Source of the DNA: Nocardioides lijunqiniae
GTDB lineage: Bacteria; Actinomycetota; Actinomycetes; Propionibacteriales; Nocardioidaceae
Length of the DNA: 64,000 nucleotides
Assembly: GCF_015024225.1 (NCBI RefSeq)
Contig: NZ_JACJGM010000034.1
Coordinates: 1 to 64,000, forward strand
Reading direction: 5' to 3'
Of this stretch, positions 40,317-54,811 are shown piece after piece; position 1 is the stretch's first letter; each line of letters starts with the position of its first letter. The notes below the pieces were generated by a model. That model made no database searches. It was given only the letters and a program-made list of their open reading frames with translations, and had not been told where the DNA came from. Made by a program: the position numbers and the translations under genes.

Positions 40317-41490
40317 CGACTGCCGCCTCCTCTGCCTCTGCCTTGCGGTCCTCGAGCTCTCGAGCTCTTCGGCGGTTGGGGATCAGGCCCTGCGGGCGCA
40401 GCACCATCACGGCGACGAGGGCGACCCCGAAGCCGAACGGACGCCACTGGTCCAGGAACCGGAACCGCTCGGGCAGGTAGGTGATCAGGAAGGCGCCGAA
40501 GAGCACGCCCATCATGTTGCCGGACCCGCCGATGACGACCATGGCCACGAACAGGAACGACAGGTTCAGCTTGAAGCCGTTGGGCTCCACCACGCCCTGC
40601 TTGCTCGCGAAGAGCAGACCGGCGATGGCGCCGAGCATGGCGCCGATCGCGAAGGCCCACAGCTTGAACTTGAACGCGTTGACGCCCATGATCCGCGCGG
40701 CGTCCTCGTCCTCGCGGATGGCCAGCCAGGAGCGGCCCACGCGGCTGTTCTCCAGCCGGCGCACGAGGAACATCAGGAGGAACAGCACGATCAGCGCCAG
40801 CCAGTACCAGCGGTGCACGTCGAGGCCGTTGAAGAAGTCACGCCCGTCGGCGTCCACCGGGCCCGGAGGCTTCGGGATGCCGATGACGCCCTTGGGGCCA
40901 CCGGTCACGTCGGTCGCGTTGCGCAGGATGATCCGGATGATCTCGCCGAAGCCCATGGTCACGATGGCGAGGTAGTCGCCGCGCAGCCGCAGGGTCGGGG
41001 CGCCGAGGATGACGCCGGCGACGAGCGCGAACGCGATCGCCAGCGGGATGCAGGCCGCGAACGGCACCGCCCAGCCCTCGGCGAAGCCGAGCTTCTCCTG
41101 AAGCGCGATCGTCACCGGCGAGCTCGACGAGCCGAACAGCGCCACGGAGTAGGCGCCCAGCGCGTAGAAGCCGACGTACCCGAGGTCGAGCAGGCCCGCG
41201 AGCCCGATCACGACGTTCAGCCCGACCGCCACGATCATGTAGACGACGATCAGGAACAGCACGCTGGACCAGTCGGTGCCGGCGGCGTTCAGGTCGGTGC
41301 GCACCTGCGCGAACGGCAGGATGTTCAGGAAGGGCAGGTAGAAGCAGAACGAGACCACGGCCAGGACGACCGGGAGCTTCATCCAGATCGGCGCCCGCTG
41401 CCAGCGGTCGACGATGCCGAGGTGGGGCAGGCCCAACGGGCCCTTGCGGGGCGCGACAGCGGTGTCGGAGCCCTTGCCAGAGTCACTCAT
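40309..41490 (-). CDS. livM: Branched-chain amino acid ABC transporter permease LivM
   Basis: 393 residues with about ten membrane segments. The family region GLNVVIGLAGLLDLGYVGFY and the cytoplasmic coupling helix around SWLAIREDEDAARIMGVN are clear. An N-terminal extension of about 40 residues (GPLGLPHLGIVDRW) precedes the first helix. It pairs with LivH to form the channel. It overlaps livH by 4 bases (ATGA). Confidence 0.93.
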   Translation of the reverse strand: MSDSGKGSDTAVAPRKGPLGLPHLGIVDRWQRAPIWMKLPVVLAVVSFCFYLPFLNILPFAQVRTDLNAAGTDWSSVLFLIVVYMIVAVGLNVVIGLAGLLDLGYVGFYALGAYSVALFGSSSSPVTIALQEKLGFAEGWAVPFAACIPLAIAFALVAGVILGAPTLRLRGDYLAIVTMGFGEIIRIILRNATDVTGGPKGVIGIPKPPGPVDADGRDFFNGLDVHRWYWLALIVLFLLMFLVRRLENSRVGRSWLAIREDEDAARIMGVNAFKFKLWAFAIGAMLGAIAGLLFASKQGVVEPNGFKLNLSFLFVAMVVIGGSGNMMGVLFGAFLITYLPERFRFLDQWRPFGFGVALVAVMVLRPQGLIPNRRRARELEDRKAEAEEAAVDV

Positions 41491-42452
41491 GCGCGTGCCT
41501 TTCCTAGCGACTCACCGAGGATGCCGGTCGGTCGGAACATCAGCACCAGGATCAGGACGACGAATGCGGTGACGTCCTCCCAGTTGGAGCTGAAGAGGGT
41601 GGAGGAGTAGACCTCGACGACGCCCAGCAGCAGGCCGCCCACGAGGGCGCCGCGCAGGTTGCCGATGCCGCCGAGGACGGCGGCGGTGAAGGCCTTGACT
41701 CCGATCAGGAAGCCGATGTCGAACTTCGTGATGTCGTAGTTCATCGTGTACAGGATCGACGCGACCCCGGCCATGGCCCCACCCAGGATGAAGACCAGCA
41801 TGATGACGCGGTCCTGGTTGACGCCCATGAGGGCTGCGGTGTCGGGGTCCTGGGCGACGGCGCGCACGCCGCGACCCAGGCGGGTCTTGTTCACGAAGGT
41901 GTCGAGCGCGACCATCATCACGACGGCCCCCACCACGACGATGATCTGCATGTTGGTGATCGAGGTCTTGCCCAGGTTGAGCCACACCTCGGTGTCGATG
42001 AGGCTGGGGATGCTCACCAGCGCGCGACCGAACGGCGGGCCGAAGAACACCCGGAACACGTGCCCGAACAGCTCGACCAGGACCAGCGAGCAGCCGATCG
42101 CGGTGATCAGGAAGATCAGGGGCGGTGCGTTCTTCTTGCGCAGCGGCCGGTAGGCGACGCGCTCCACGATGAGGGCGGTGCTGGCGGAGGCCACTACCGC
42201 GGCGAGCGCGGCGAGCGCGGTGGCCAGGATGACCATGCCGACGCCGCTGCTGCCGGTGGCGCCCAGGACGGTGTAGACGCCCAGGACGGCCCACGTGCCC
42301 ACCATGAAGACCTCGGAGTGGGCGAAGTTGATCAGGCGCAGAACGCCGTAGACGAGCGTGTAGCCGAGCGCGACCAGCGCGTAGATCGCGCCCTTGGTCA
42401 GGCCGTTGGCGGTGTGCTCACCGATCTGGTCGATGAGGCTGCTGAAATCCAT
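41487..42452 (-). CDS. livH: Branched-chain amino acid ABC transporter permease LivH
   Basis: 321 residues and about eight membrane segments. Typical LivH text includes ALVALGYTLVYGVLRLINFA near the start, the coupling region around RAVAQDPDTAALMGVNQDRV, and FTAAVLGGIGNLRGALVGG. Together with LivM it forms the membrane channel. It begins 113 bases downstream of livK, and that gap contains a long hairpin. Confidence 0.93.
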   Translation of the reverse strand: MDFSSLIDQIGEHTANGLTKGAIYALVALGYTLVYGVLRLINFAHSEVFMVGTWAVLGVYTVLGATGSSGVGMVILATALAALAAVVASASTALIVERVAYRPLRKKNAPPLIFLITAIGCSLVLVELFGHVFRVFFGPPFGRALVSIPSLIDTEVWLNLGKTSITNMQIIVVVGAVVMMVALDTFVNKTRLGRGVRAVAQDPDTAALMGVNQDRVIMLVFILGGAMAGVASILYTMNYDITKFDIGFLIGVKAFTAAVLGGIGNLRGALVGGLLLGVVEVYSSTLFSSNWEDVTAFVVLILVLMFRPTGILGESLGKARA

Positions 42453-42505
42453 GGAGTCTCCCCAGTGCGTGAGCCAGGACGGCGGCCCACGGTGCGTGGG
42501 CCATG

Positions 42506-42545
42506 CCAGCGGGGCGGCCGGGTCTCGACCCGGTCGCCCCGCTGG
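42506..42545 (-). terminator. Stem-loop between livK and livH
   Basis: Arms 42506-42524 and 42527-42545 pair over 19 positions with a single mismatch, 20 bases after the livK stop. A partial terminator or RNA-end stabiliser here would leave more binding-protein message than permease message, a common arrangement in ABC importer operons. Confidence 0.55.
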
Positions 42546-42565
42546 TCATCGGTGCTTGCTGCTGG

Positions 42566-43723
42566 TTACGCCTTGGGGATCTCCTGCTCGGCCGCGAGGG
42601 CTCCGTCGGTGACCTTGTACGTCCAGATCACGACGTTCTCCTCGGCGACGTCGCCCTTGTCGTCGAAGGCGTACTCCTTGGTGAGGCCGGTGCCCTCGTA
42701 GCCGTCGACGAACTCCTCCATGGCCTTGCGGTCACGAGCGCCGTCCTTGATGGCGGCGAGGAAGATCGTCATGACGTCGAAGCCCTCGGCGGCGTAGGCG
42801 CCGGGCGCCTCGCCGAACTCGGCCTCGTAGTCGGCGGCGAAGGTGCCCTCGGCCTGGTCGGCCGGGAGGCACGGGCAGGTGATGATGGCGCCCTCGGACG
42901 CGTCACCGGCGGCCTTGGGGAAGTCGGCGCCGTAGAGGCCGTCACCACCCACGAAGGTCGCGGTCACGCCGGCGTCACGGAGCTGCTTCAGGAACGGGCC
43001 CGCCTCGGCGGCGTAGCCGGCGTAGAAGACGGCGTCGGGCTCGGCCGACTCGATCTTCGACACGACGGCGGAGAACTCGGTCTGGCCCTCCTGGGTCTTG
43101 TCGCTGTCGACGACCAGGTCGCCCAGCTCCTCCTTGACCTTGTTGGCGAGGGGCTCGCCGTAGGTGGTGGAGTCGTCGACGACGAAGACCTTCTTGGCGC
43201 CCGCGACGTCGCGCAGGTAGCGGCCGATGGCCGCGCCCTGGACCTCGTCGTAGCCGATGACGCGGTGGAACACCGCGGCCGGCTCCTCGGTGGTGAGGTC
43301 GGTGGCCGTGGCGGACTGGCTGATCATGGTCAGGCCGGCGTCGTCGAAGGTGGCCTTCGTCGCGCGGGTCTCACCGGAGAACGCGCCACCCATGACGCCG
43401 ATGAAGGTCTCGTCCGTGGCCATCTTGGTCGCAGCCGGCGTGGCCTTGGCCGGGTCGCCCTCGGTGTCGAACTCCTCGAGGGAGATATCGCAGTCGTCGT
43501 TGTCCGCGGACCACTGCTTCAGCGCGAGCTTGGCACCGTTGACCGACGGCAGCACGACGCTGGCGTTGCTGCCGCTGAGGGCACCCATCACGCCGATGTT
43601 GAAGGCGCAGTCGTCCCCGCCGCCGCCACCCGCCTCGTTATCGTCGGTCGTTCCACAAGCAGAAACGGCCAGGGCCAGTGATACGACCACTGCTCCGAGC
43701 CCGAATCGTGTGTTTCGCCTCAA
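42566..43723 (-). CDS. livK: Branched-chain amino acid ABC transporter substrate-binding lipoprotein
   Basis: 385 residues. A lipoprotein signal peptide ends in LAVSACGTT (lipobox SAC), so it is anchored outside the membrane. The two-lobed periplasmic-binding fold follows, with FNIGVMGALSGSNASVV at the start of lobe 1 and FYAGYAAEAGPFLKQLRDAG in the hinge region. The likely ligand is an aliphatic amino acid, but relatives bind amides or urea. The start is TTG (43721-43723), with GAGAGG 8 bases upstream; the leader of 175 bases can form a hairpin at 43745-43763. pdtaR is directly upstream on the same strand. Confidence 0.9.
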   Translation of the reverse strand: MRRNTRFGLGAVVVSLALAVSACGTTDDNEAGGGGGDDCAFNIGVMGALSGSNASVVLPSVNGAKLALKQWSADNDDCDISLEEFDTEGDPAKATPAATKMATDETFIGVMGGAFSGETRATKATFDDAGLTMISQSATATDLTTEEPAAVFHRVIGYDEVQGAAIGRYLRDVAGAKKVFVVDDSTTYGEPLANKVKEELGDLVVDSDKTQEGQTEFSAVVSKIESAEPDAVFYAGYAAEAGPFLKQLRDAGVTATFVGGDGLYGADFPKAAGDASEGAIITCPCLPADQAEGTFAADYEAEFGEAPGAYAAEGFDVMTIFLAAIKDGARDRKAMEEFVDGYEGTGLTKEYAFDDKGDVAEENVVIWTYKVTDGALAAEQEIPKA

Positions 43724-43898
43724 GACATCTACCTCTCGTCAGGACCTCGGCCGACTACCGAGGACGCAGAGTTGTCGGAGCACGACATCCCGACGGTGCC
43801 GGTGCCTCCGGTGCGGAAACGTACACCCGAGAGCACCCTCCTGTAAGGAACTTGAGCGAAGGCTGCCGAATCATCACCGATCCGTTATCGAGTGCCGC

Positions 43899-44525
43899 TC
43901 ACGCGTCGCCGGCTCCGGTGACGCCCGGGCCGTGCTCCACGACGCCTTCCGCGACCTGCCGCATGGAGAGACGAAGATCCATCGCGGTCTTCTGGATCCA
44001 CCGGAAGGCTTCCGGCTCGGAGAGGCTGAGCTGCTTCTGCAGGACGCCCTTGGCGCGGTCGACGGCCTTGCGCGTCTCGAGGCGCTCCGACAGGTCGGCG
44101 ACCTCCGCCTCCAGCATGCTCAGCTCGGCGAAGCGGCTGACCGCCATCTCGATCGCGGGCAGCAGGTCGGTCTTGGAGAAGGGCTTCACGAGGTAGGCCA
44201 TGGCGCCGGCGTCGCGGGCGCGCTCGACGAGGTCGCGCTGGGAGAACGCCGTGAGGATGACGACGGGCGCGATCCGCTTGCCCGCGATGGCCTCCGCGGC
44301 GGCGATGCCGTCCAGCACGGGCATCTTCACGTCGAGGATCACCAGGTCGGGACGGTGCTCCTCGGCGAGCTCGATCGCCCGGGCGCCGTCGCCGGCCTGG
44401 CCCACGACGGAGTAGCCCTCCTCGGTCAGCATCTCCGCGAGGTCCATGCGGATCAGCGTCTCGTCCTCGGCGATCACGACGGTGCGCTGCGCGGGTACGC
44501 GGCTCTCGGTGGCGGGGTCGGTCAC
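43899..44525 (-). CDS. pdtaR: ANTAR-domain response regulator PdtaR
   Basis: 208 residues. The receiver domain has the acidic pair in VIAEDETLIR, the phosphorylation site Asp65 in LVILDVKMPVLDG, and the conserved Lys in AYLVKPFSK. The C-terminal ANTAR domain (RLETRKAVDRAKGVLQKQL, then FRWIQKTAMDLRLSM) binds RNA hairpins and acts as an antiterminator when phosphorylated by the PdtaS-type kinase. The mycobacterial homologue is Rv1626. GTG start with TAGCCT 6 bases upstream, suggesting a leaderless message. The liv importer genes follow on the same strand after 175 bases. Confidence 0.93.
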   Translation of the reverse strand: MTDPATESRVPAQRTVVIAEDETLIRMDLAEMLTEEGYSVVGQAGDGARAIELAEEHRPDLVILDVKMPVLDGIAAAEAIAGKRIAPVVILTAFSQRDLVERARDAGAMAYLVKPFSKTDLLPAIEMAVSRFAELSMLEAEVADLSERLETRKAVDRAKGVLQKQLSLSEPEAFRWIQKTAMDLRLSMRQVAEGVVEHGPGVTGAGDA

Positions 44526-44531
44526 GACGCC

Positions 44532-44537
44532 AGGCTA
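44532..44537 (-). promoter_or_regulatory. TAGCCT -10 box of pdtaR
   Basis: On the minus strand TAGCCT is followed by 6 bases and then the GTG start codon, without a ribosome-binding site. Confidence 0.45.
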
Positions 44538-44629
44538 GTAGGGCGCCCCTCCCCCGGCGCCCCCGGCTCAGGGAGCGGTCGCGCCGCCTGCGGCAGCACG
44601 CTGACACCTCTGTAGGGTGACGCTGCCCA

Positions 44630-44713
44630 GCCGGGTTGGCGGAATCGGTATACGCAATGGTCTCAAACACCATCGTCCGAAAGGACATGTGGGTTCAAGT
44701 CCCACACCCGGCA
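44630..44713 (+). tRNA. tRNA-Leu (CAA)
   Basis: 84 bases. The acceptor stem GCCGGGT (44630-44636) pairs with ACCCGGC (44706-44712), followed by discriminator A. The anticodon stem ATGGT/ACCAT holds the loop CTCAAAC, so the anticodon is CAA (codon TTG). A long variable arm (CGTCCGAAAGGACA) makes it a class II tRNA, and the T-arm is GTGGGTTCAAGTCCCAC. CCA is not encoded. A TAGGGT box (44613-44618) lies 11 bases upstream and is a good -10. A LAGLIDADG-type gene starts 33 bases downstream. Confidence 0.95.
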
Positions 44714-44745
44714 CCGGTGTCGGTGGTCCCTCTCACCATGAGGGG

Positions 44746-45525
44746 GTGCCCCACATCCGATCGCAGGAGACCGTGGACAGTGCCCTGCGTGACTCCGACG
44801 CCGGCCTGCCCGACGCACTCAACGCGGCCCGACACGGCGTGGCGATCAAGACGATCCGCCGGTGGAGGCGGGACTACCAGCGTCGCGGACTCCCGCGGGG
44901 ACAGACTCACTGCGCCGTCCCGTGCCCGCGCTGCGACGGCGCACCGCTGGATGAGCGCTCCTACTCGGAGCTGCTCGGGTGGTACCTCGGCGACGGTCAC
45001 CTCAGCCGCGGTCGCCGCGGCGTCTACAACCTGCACATCTGCAACGACACGCGCTATGAGGAGAACAACGAGCGGATCCTCTCGCTGATGACCAGGGTCA
45101 AGCCGGGCGGGCGTCCTCATGTGCGCCGATCAACGGGCTGCCTGATCCTCACCGTCTCCTGGAAGCACTGGCGGTGCCTGTTCCCGCAGCACGGTCCCGG
45201 GCACAAGCACACGCGCTCGATCGTGCTGCAGCCCTGGCAGCGCGCCATCGTCGAGGCCCACCCGGCACCATTTCTGCGCGGTCTGTTCCACTCCGACGGA
45301 TGCAGGGTGCTCAACCGCGTCCGACGGCCGGTCGCCGGCGTCATGAAGTACTACGCCTATCCCCGCTGGCAGTTCACCAACTACTCCGTGGACATCCGCG
45401 AGCTCTGCTGCTGGGCGCTCGACCTCGTCGACGTGCCCTGGCGGCAGTCCAACGTCCACCACATCAGCGTGTCCACGCGCGCCGGGGTGGCGCGGCTGGA
45501 CGAGCTCATCGGGCTGAAGCGCTGA
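44746..45525 (+). CDS. LAGLIDADG-type protein with N-terminal helix-turn-helix
   Basis: 259 residues from a GTG at 44746 (start uncertain). Residues about 12-45 look like a helix-turn-helix (GLPDALNAARHGVAIKTIRR). A zinc-knuckle-like CAVPCPRCDG follows. Then come two LAGLIDADG-like motifs, LLGWYLGDGHLS (about 83) and FLRGLFHSDGCRV (about 177), each with the central acidic residue of the catalytic site, plus HWRCLFPQHGPGHKH between them. Free-standing proteins of this layout occur widely in actinobacteria and are probably derived from homing endonucleases; activity is unproven. Its place directly behind tRNA-Leu fits insertion at a tRNA locus, but I see no repeats. Confidence 0.75.
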   Translation: MPHIRSQETVDSALRDSDAGLPDALNAARHGVAIKTIRRWRRDYQRRGLPRGQTHCAVPCPRCDGAPLDERSYSELLGWYLGDGHLSRGRRGVYNLHICNDTRYEENNERILSLMTRVKPGGRPHVRRSTGCLILTVSWKHWRCLFPQHGPGHKHTRSIVLQPWQRAIVEAHPAPFLRGLFHSDGCRVLNRVRRPVAGVMKYYAYPRWQFTNYSVDIRELCCWALDLVDVPWRQSNVHHISVSTRAGVARLDELIGLKR

Positions 45526-45528
45526 GAC

Positions 45529-46992
45529 TCAGCCCTGACGCTTGTAGGCCGGCGCGACCTCGTTGATGGCGTCGCCCATGCGGTGGATGCGCAGGGCGTT
45601 GGTCGAGCCGGGGATGCCCGGAGGGGCACCGGCGATGATGACGACCAGGTCGCCCTCCTCGACGCGCCCGATCTGGAGCAGCTGCTCGTCGACCTGGCGC
45701 ACCATCTCGTCGGTGTGGTCGACCTCGGAGGTCTTGAACGTCTCCACCCCCCACGACAGCGACAGCTGGGAGCGCACCCGCGCCTCCGGGGTGAACGCCA
45801 GCACCGGGATCGGGCCGCGCAGGCGCGACATCCGCCGCGCGGAGTCACCGGACTGCGTGAACGCCACGACGTACTTGGCCTCGACGCGCTCGGCGACCTC
45901 CTGGGCCGCCTTCGCGATCACGCCGCCGCGGGTGTGGGGGTCCCAGGTGATCCGCTCGAACTGACCGTACTCGCGCGGCTCGAGGGCGTGCTGCTCGGTG
46001 GCCACGATGATCCGGGCCATCGTCTCGACCACGTGGATGGGGTGCTCCCCCACGCTCGTCTCGCCCGAGAGCATGACCGCGTCGGCGCCGTCGAGGACGG
46101 CGTTGGCGACGTCGCTGGTCTCGGCGCGCGTCGGCGACGGGCTGGTGACCATCGACTCCAGCATCTGGGTCGCGACGATGACGGGCTTGGCGTTGCGGCG
46201 CGCCTTCTCGATGATCTGCTTCTGCAGGAACGGCACGTCCTCGAGCGGGCACTCCACGCCGAGGTCGCCGCGAGCGACCATGAAGCCGTCGAAGGCGCGC
46301 ACGATCTCGTCGAGGTTCTCGATGGCCTGAGGCTTCTCGATCTTGGCGATGATCGGCAGGTGGACGCCGACCTCGTCCATGACGCGGCGCACGTCCTCGG
46401 CGTCGGCCGCGTTGCGCACGAAGCTCAGCGCGATGAAGTCGACGCTGAGGCTGAGGGCGAAGCGGAGGTCCTCGATGTCCTTCTCCGACAGCGCCGGCAC
46501 CGACACCGCGACGCCAGGCAGGTTGATGCCCTTGTTGTTGCTGACCTTGCCGCCGGTGAGGACCTCGGTCGTGACGTCGGTGTCGTCGACACCCGTCACC
46601 CGCAGGCGCACCTTGCCGTCGTCGATGAGGATCGGGTCGCCGACGTTGACGTCGCCCGGCAGGCCCTTGTACGTCGTGCCGCAGATCGTGGCGTCCCCCG
46701 CGACGTCGCGCGTGGTGATCGTCCACTGCTGGCCGCGCCGCAGCACGACCGGACCGTCGGGGAAGGTCTCGAGGCGGATCTTGGGGCCCTGGAGGTCGGC
46801 GAAGATGCCAACCCCGTGCCCGCTGGCGTCGGCGGCCTCGCGCACGAGGCGGTAGGCCTCGGCGTGGTCCTCGTGGCTGCCGTGGCTCATGTTCAGCCGG
46901 GCGACGTCCATGCCGGCGTAGACGAGCTCACGGATACGACGTTCGGAGTTGGTGGCAGGGCCGAGGGTGCACACGATCTTTGCTCTTCGCAC
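45529..46992 (-). CDS. pyk: Pyruvate kinase
   Basis: 487 residues. It opens RRAKIVCTLGPATNSERRI; the active-site region includes LNMSHGSHEDH, the metal- and lysine-bearing IIAKIEKPQAIENLDEI and GFMVARGDLGVECPLEDV, and ATQMLESM. It converts phosphoenolpyruvate and ADP to pyruvate and ATP. GTG start; TAGGCT lies 6 bases before it (46999-47004) within a rare AT-rich patch (47001-47030), and there is no ribosome site, so the message may be leaderless. It ends 3 bases from the convergent LAGLIDADG gene. Confidence 0.95.
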   Translation of the reverse strand: MRRAKIVCTLGPATNSERRIRELVYAGMDVARLNMSHGSHEDHAEAYRLVREAADASGHGVGIFADLQGPKIRLETFPDGPVVLRRGQQWTITTRDVAGDATICGTTYKGLPGDVNVGDPILIDDGKVRLRVTGVDDTDVTTEVLTGGKVSNNKGINLPGVAVSVPALSEKDIEDLRFALSLSVDFIALSFVRNAADAEDVRRVMDEVGVHLPIIAKIEKPQAIENLDEIVRAFDGFMVARGDLGVECPLEDVPFLQKQIIEKARRNAKPVIVATQMLESMVTSPSPTRAETSDVANAVLDGADAVMLSGETSVGEHPIHVVETMARIIVATEQHALEPREYGQFERITWDPHTRGGVIAKAAQEVAERVEAKYVVAFTQSGDSARRMSRLRGPIPVLAFTPEARVRSQLSLSWGVETFKTSEVDHTDEMVRQVDEQLLQIGRVEEGDLVVIIAGAPPGIPGSTNALRIHRMGDAINEVAPAYKRQG

Positions 46993-46998
46993 ACGACG

Positions 46999-47004
46999 AG
47001 CCTA
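46999..47004 (-). promoter_or_regulatory. TAGGCT -10 box of pyk
   Basis: On the minus strand TAGGCT plus 6 bases leads straight to the GTG. An AT-rich stretch lies just upstream and includes TTGGTT 19 bases before the box, a weak -35 candidate. Confidence 0.45.
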
Positions 47005-47063
47005 CCGGTTCTTAGATCGATAAAACCAACGTGTGCGCCCCCGGTCCCGCGGAGCGGTCGTCC

Positions 47064-53076
<6,013 letters not shown>

Positions 53077-53218
53077 TGAGTTCTCCCGTCGTCGTCGTGC
53101 GCAGGTGAGCCCCGGGGTGACCCTGGACCACTCTGCACGGTTGAGCGCAAGGGACGACGTTGGCCCACGCGGCGGAGTCGTCAGATTACCACCCGGTTAC
53201 GGCCTCGTGGCAGTCGAC

Positions 53219-53237
53219 GACCGTCCATGGGACGGTC
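53219..53237 (-). terminator. Short perfect hairpin at the end of lgt
   Basis: GACCGTCC (53219-53226) and GGACGGTC (53230-53237) pair exactly around the loop ATG. The hairpin touches the lgt stop codon and precedes the gltB control region, so it may end the trp-lgt transcript. Confidence 0.4.
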
Positions 53238-54189
53238 AGCCCGTGGTCTCCTTGGTGCTCTCCTCGGGCTCGTCCCCGCTCGGCTCGGCCTCCTCCGCGT
53301 CGTCCGCGGCCTCGGTCGTCTCACCAGTCGGACCGCGGCCGTCCGCCCACACCGACTCCTCGCGACCCGGACGACGGCGCATGCTGATCAGGAAGTACGC
53401 CGCCGCGGCGACGAACAGCACGATCGAGACCCACACGTTGAAGCGCAGCCCGCCGACGTCGTTGAGCTCGACGGTGTCGATGCGGAGGTACTCGATCCAG
53501 CCGCGCCCGGCCGTGTAGGCCATGACGTAGAGGGCCAGCACGCGCCCGTGGCCGAGGCGGAACCGGCGGTCGGCCCAGATCACCAGCGCGAAGGCGGCGA
53601 GGTTCCAGAGGAACTCGTAGAGGTAGGTCGGGTGGAACGTCGTCCCGGGCGCGAAGGTCGAGCCCGACGGCCAGTTGGCGGGGTCGATCTCGAGGCCCCA
53701 CGGGAGGTCGGTGGGACGGCCGTAGAGCTCCTGGTTGAACCAGTTGCCCCAGCGCCCGATGGCCTGCGCGACCAGGACGCCGGGCGCCATCGCGTCGAGG
53801 ACCGGGAGCAGCTTGATGCCCTTGCGGCGAGCCGCGATCACCACGCCGAGGGCGCCGAGGGCGACGCCGCCCCAGATGCCGAGTCCGCCCTGCCACACGT
53901 ACAGCGCCTCGACGGGGTTGTCGCCCTCGCCGAAGTAGAGGCCGCTGTCGGTCGCGACGTGGTAGAGCCGCGCGCCCACGAGGCCGAACGGCACCGCCCA
54001 GATCGCGAGGTCCTGCACGTCGCCGGGCCGGCCGCCGCGGGCCACCCAGCGGCGCTCGCCGATCCAGATCGCGACGATGATGCCGAGGATGATCGACAGC
54101 GCGTAGCCGCGGATCGGCACCGGCCCCAGGTGCCACACCCCGGACTCCGGGCTGGGGATCGAGAGGGCGGTGATCGCCGTGAGCGTCAC
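53236..54189 (-). CDS. lgt: Prolipoprotein diacylglyceryl transferase
   Basis: 317 residues with seven membrane segments. The signature is RWGNWFNQELYGRPT followed by LPWGLEID, and HPTYLYEFLWNLAAF is also typical. The enzyme transfers diacylglyceryl from phosphatidylglycerol to the lipobox cysteine of preprolipoproteins such as the four encoded in this window (LivK, SCO, the oxoprolinase-linked lipoprotein and others elsewhere). The C-terminal 50 residues are acidic and cytoplasmic, as in other actinobacterial Lgt. It begins one base after the SCO gene ends. Confidence 0.95.
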   Translation of the reverse strand: MTLTAITALSIPSPESGVWHLGPVPIRGYALSIILGIIVAIWIGERRWVARGGRPGDVQDLAIWAVPFGLVGARLYHVATDSGLYFGEGDNPVEALYVWQGGLGIWGGVALGALGVVIAARRKGIKLLPVLDAMAPGVLVAQAIGRWGNWFNQELYGRPTDLPWGLEIDPANWPSGSTFAPGTTFHPTYLYEFLWNLAAFALVIWADRRFRLGHGRVLALYVMAYTAGRGWIEYLRIDTVELNDVGGLRFNVWVSIVLFVAAAAYFLISMRRRPGREESVWADGRGPTGETTEAADDAEEAEPSGDEPEESTKETTG

Positions 54190-54190
54190 G

Positions 54191-54811
54191 TCAGTTCTCC
54201 TTGGCGAGCAGGGTGTGGATGTCGGCGGCGAACTCCGCCTGGGTGGTCTCCTGGTCCCAGTAGACCGGAGCCTCGTCGGCGCTGTCGACCGCGGTGACCT
54301 GCGTGCTGTGGCCGCCCAGGTCGTAGCCCCCGGTGGGCAGCAGCTTGCCGTCGTTGACGTAGATGGCCAGGGGCTTGCCGACCTCGATGATGGTGTCGAT
54401 GTCGCCGGTGAGGCCGATGAACGAGGGGTCGTAGCGCTCGAGGTACTGGTGCAGCGCCTTCGGGGTGTCGCGGGTCGGGTCGGTGGTCACGAACACCACG
54501 TCGACCTGCTCGCGGTCGGCGTCGTCGAGGCGGTTCATCGCGCCGGCGAGGGCGCCCATCACCTGCTGGCAGATGTCGGGGCAGTGGGCGTAGCCGAAGA
54601 AGACCAGCGTGAGCCGCTTGTCGGTGTCGGCCGCCAGCGAGTACGGCGCGCCGTCGGTGTCGGTGAGCGCGACGTCGGGGACCCGGTAGGGGTTCTCCAG
54701 GGTGCTGCCGGCGAACTTGGACGGCTCGCCCCCGCCGCACGCGGTCAGGACCAGCAGCAGGAGGACGAGCGGGAGCAGGGCACGTGAGGGCGGGGCGAGC
54801 TTGCTACGCAC
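54191..54811 (-). CDS. SCO1/SenC family lipoprotein
   Basis: 206 residues. The lipobox LVLTACGGG gives an externally anchored lipoprotein. The thioredoxin-like domain has the copper motif AHCPDICQQVMG (C-x3-C) and the third ligand His in LGGHSTQV. SCO proteins deliver copper to the CuA site of cytochrome c oxidase or act as thiol-disulfide reductases. It is placed between trpA (8-base overlap) and lgt, where no functional link is obvious. Confidence 0.88.
   Translation of the reverse strand: MRSKLAPPSRALLPLVLLLLVLTACGGGEPSKFAGSTLENPYRVPDVALTDTDGAPYSLAADTDKRLTLVFFGYAHCPDICQQVMGALAGAMNRLDDADREQVDVVFVTTDPTRDTPKALHQYLERYDPSFIGLTGDIDTIIEVGKPLAIYVNDGKLLPTGGYDLGGHSTQVTAVDSADEAPVYWDQETTQAEFAADIHTLLAKEN

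Noticed and set aside
44617..44745. N-terminal extension of the LAGLIDADG protein across the tRNA
   Set aside because: The frame is open, but it runs through the tRNA-Leu gene; the start is placed after the tRNA.
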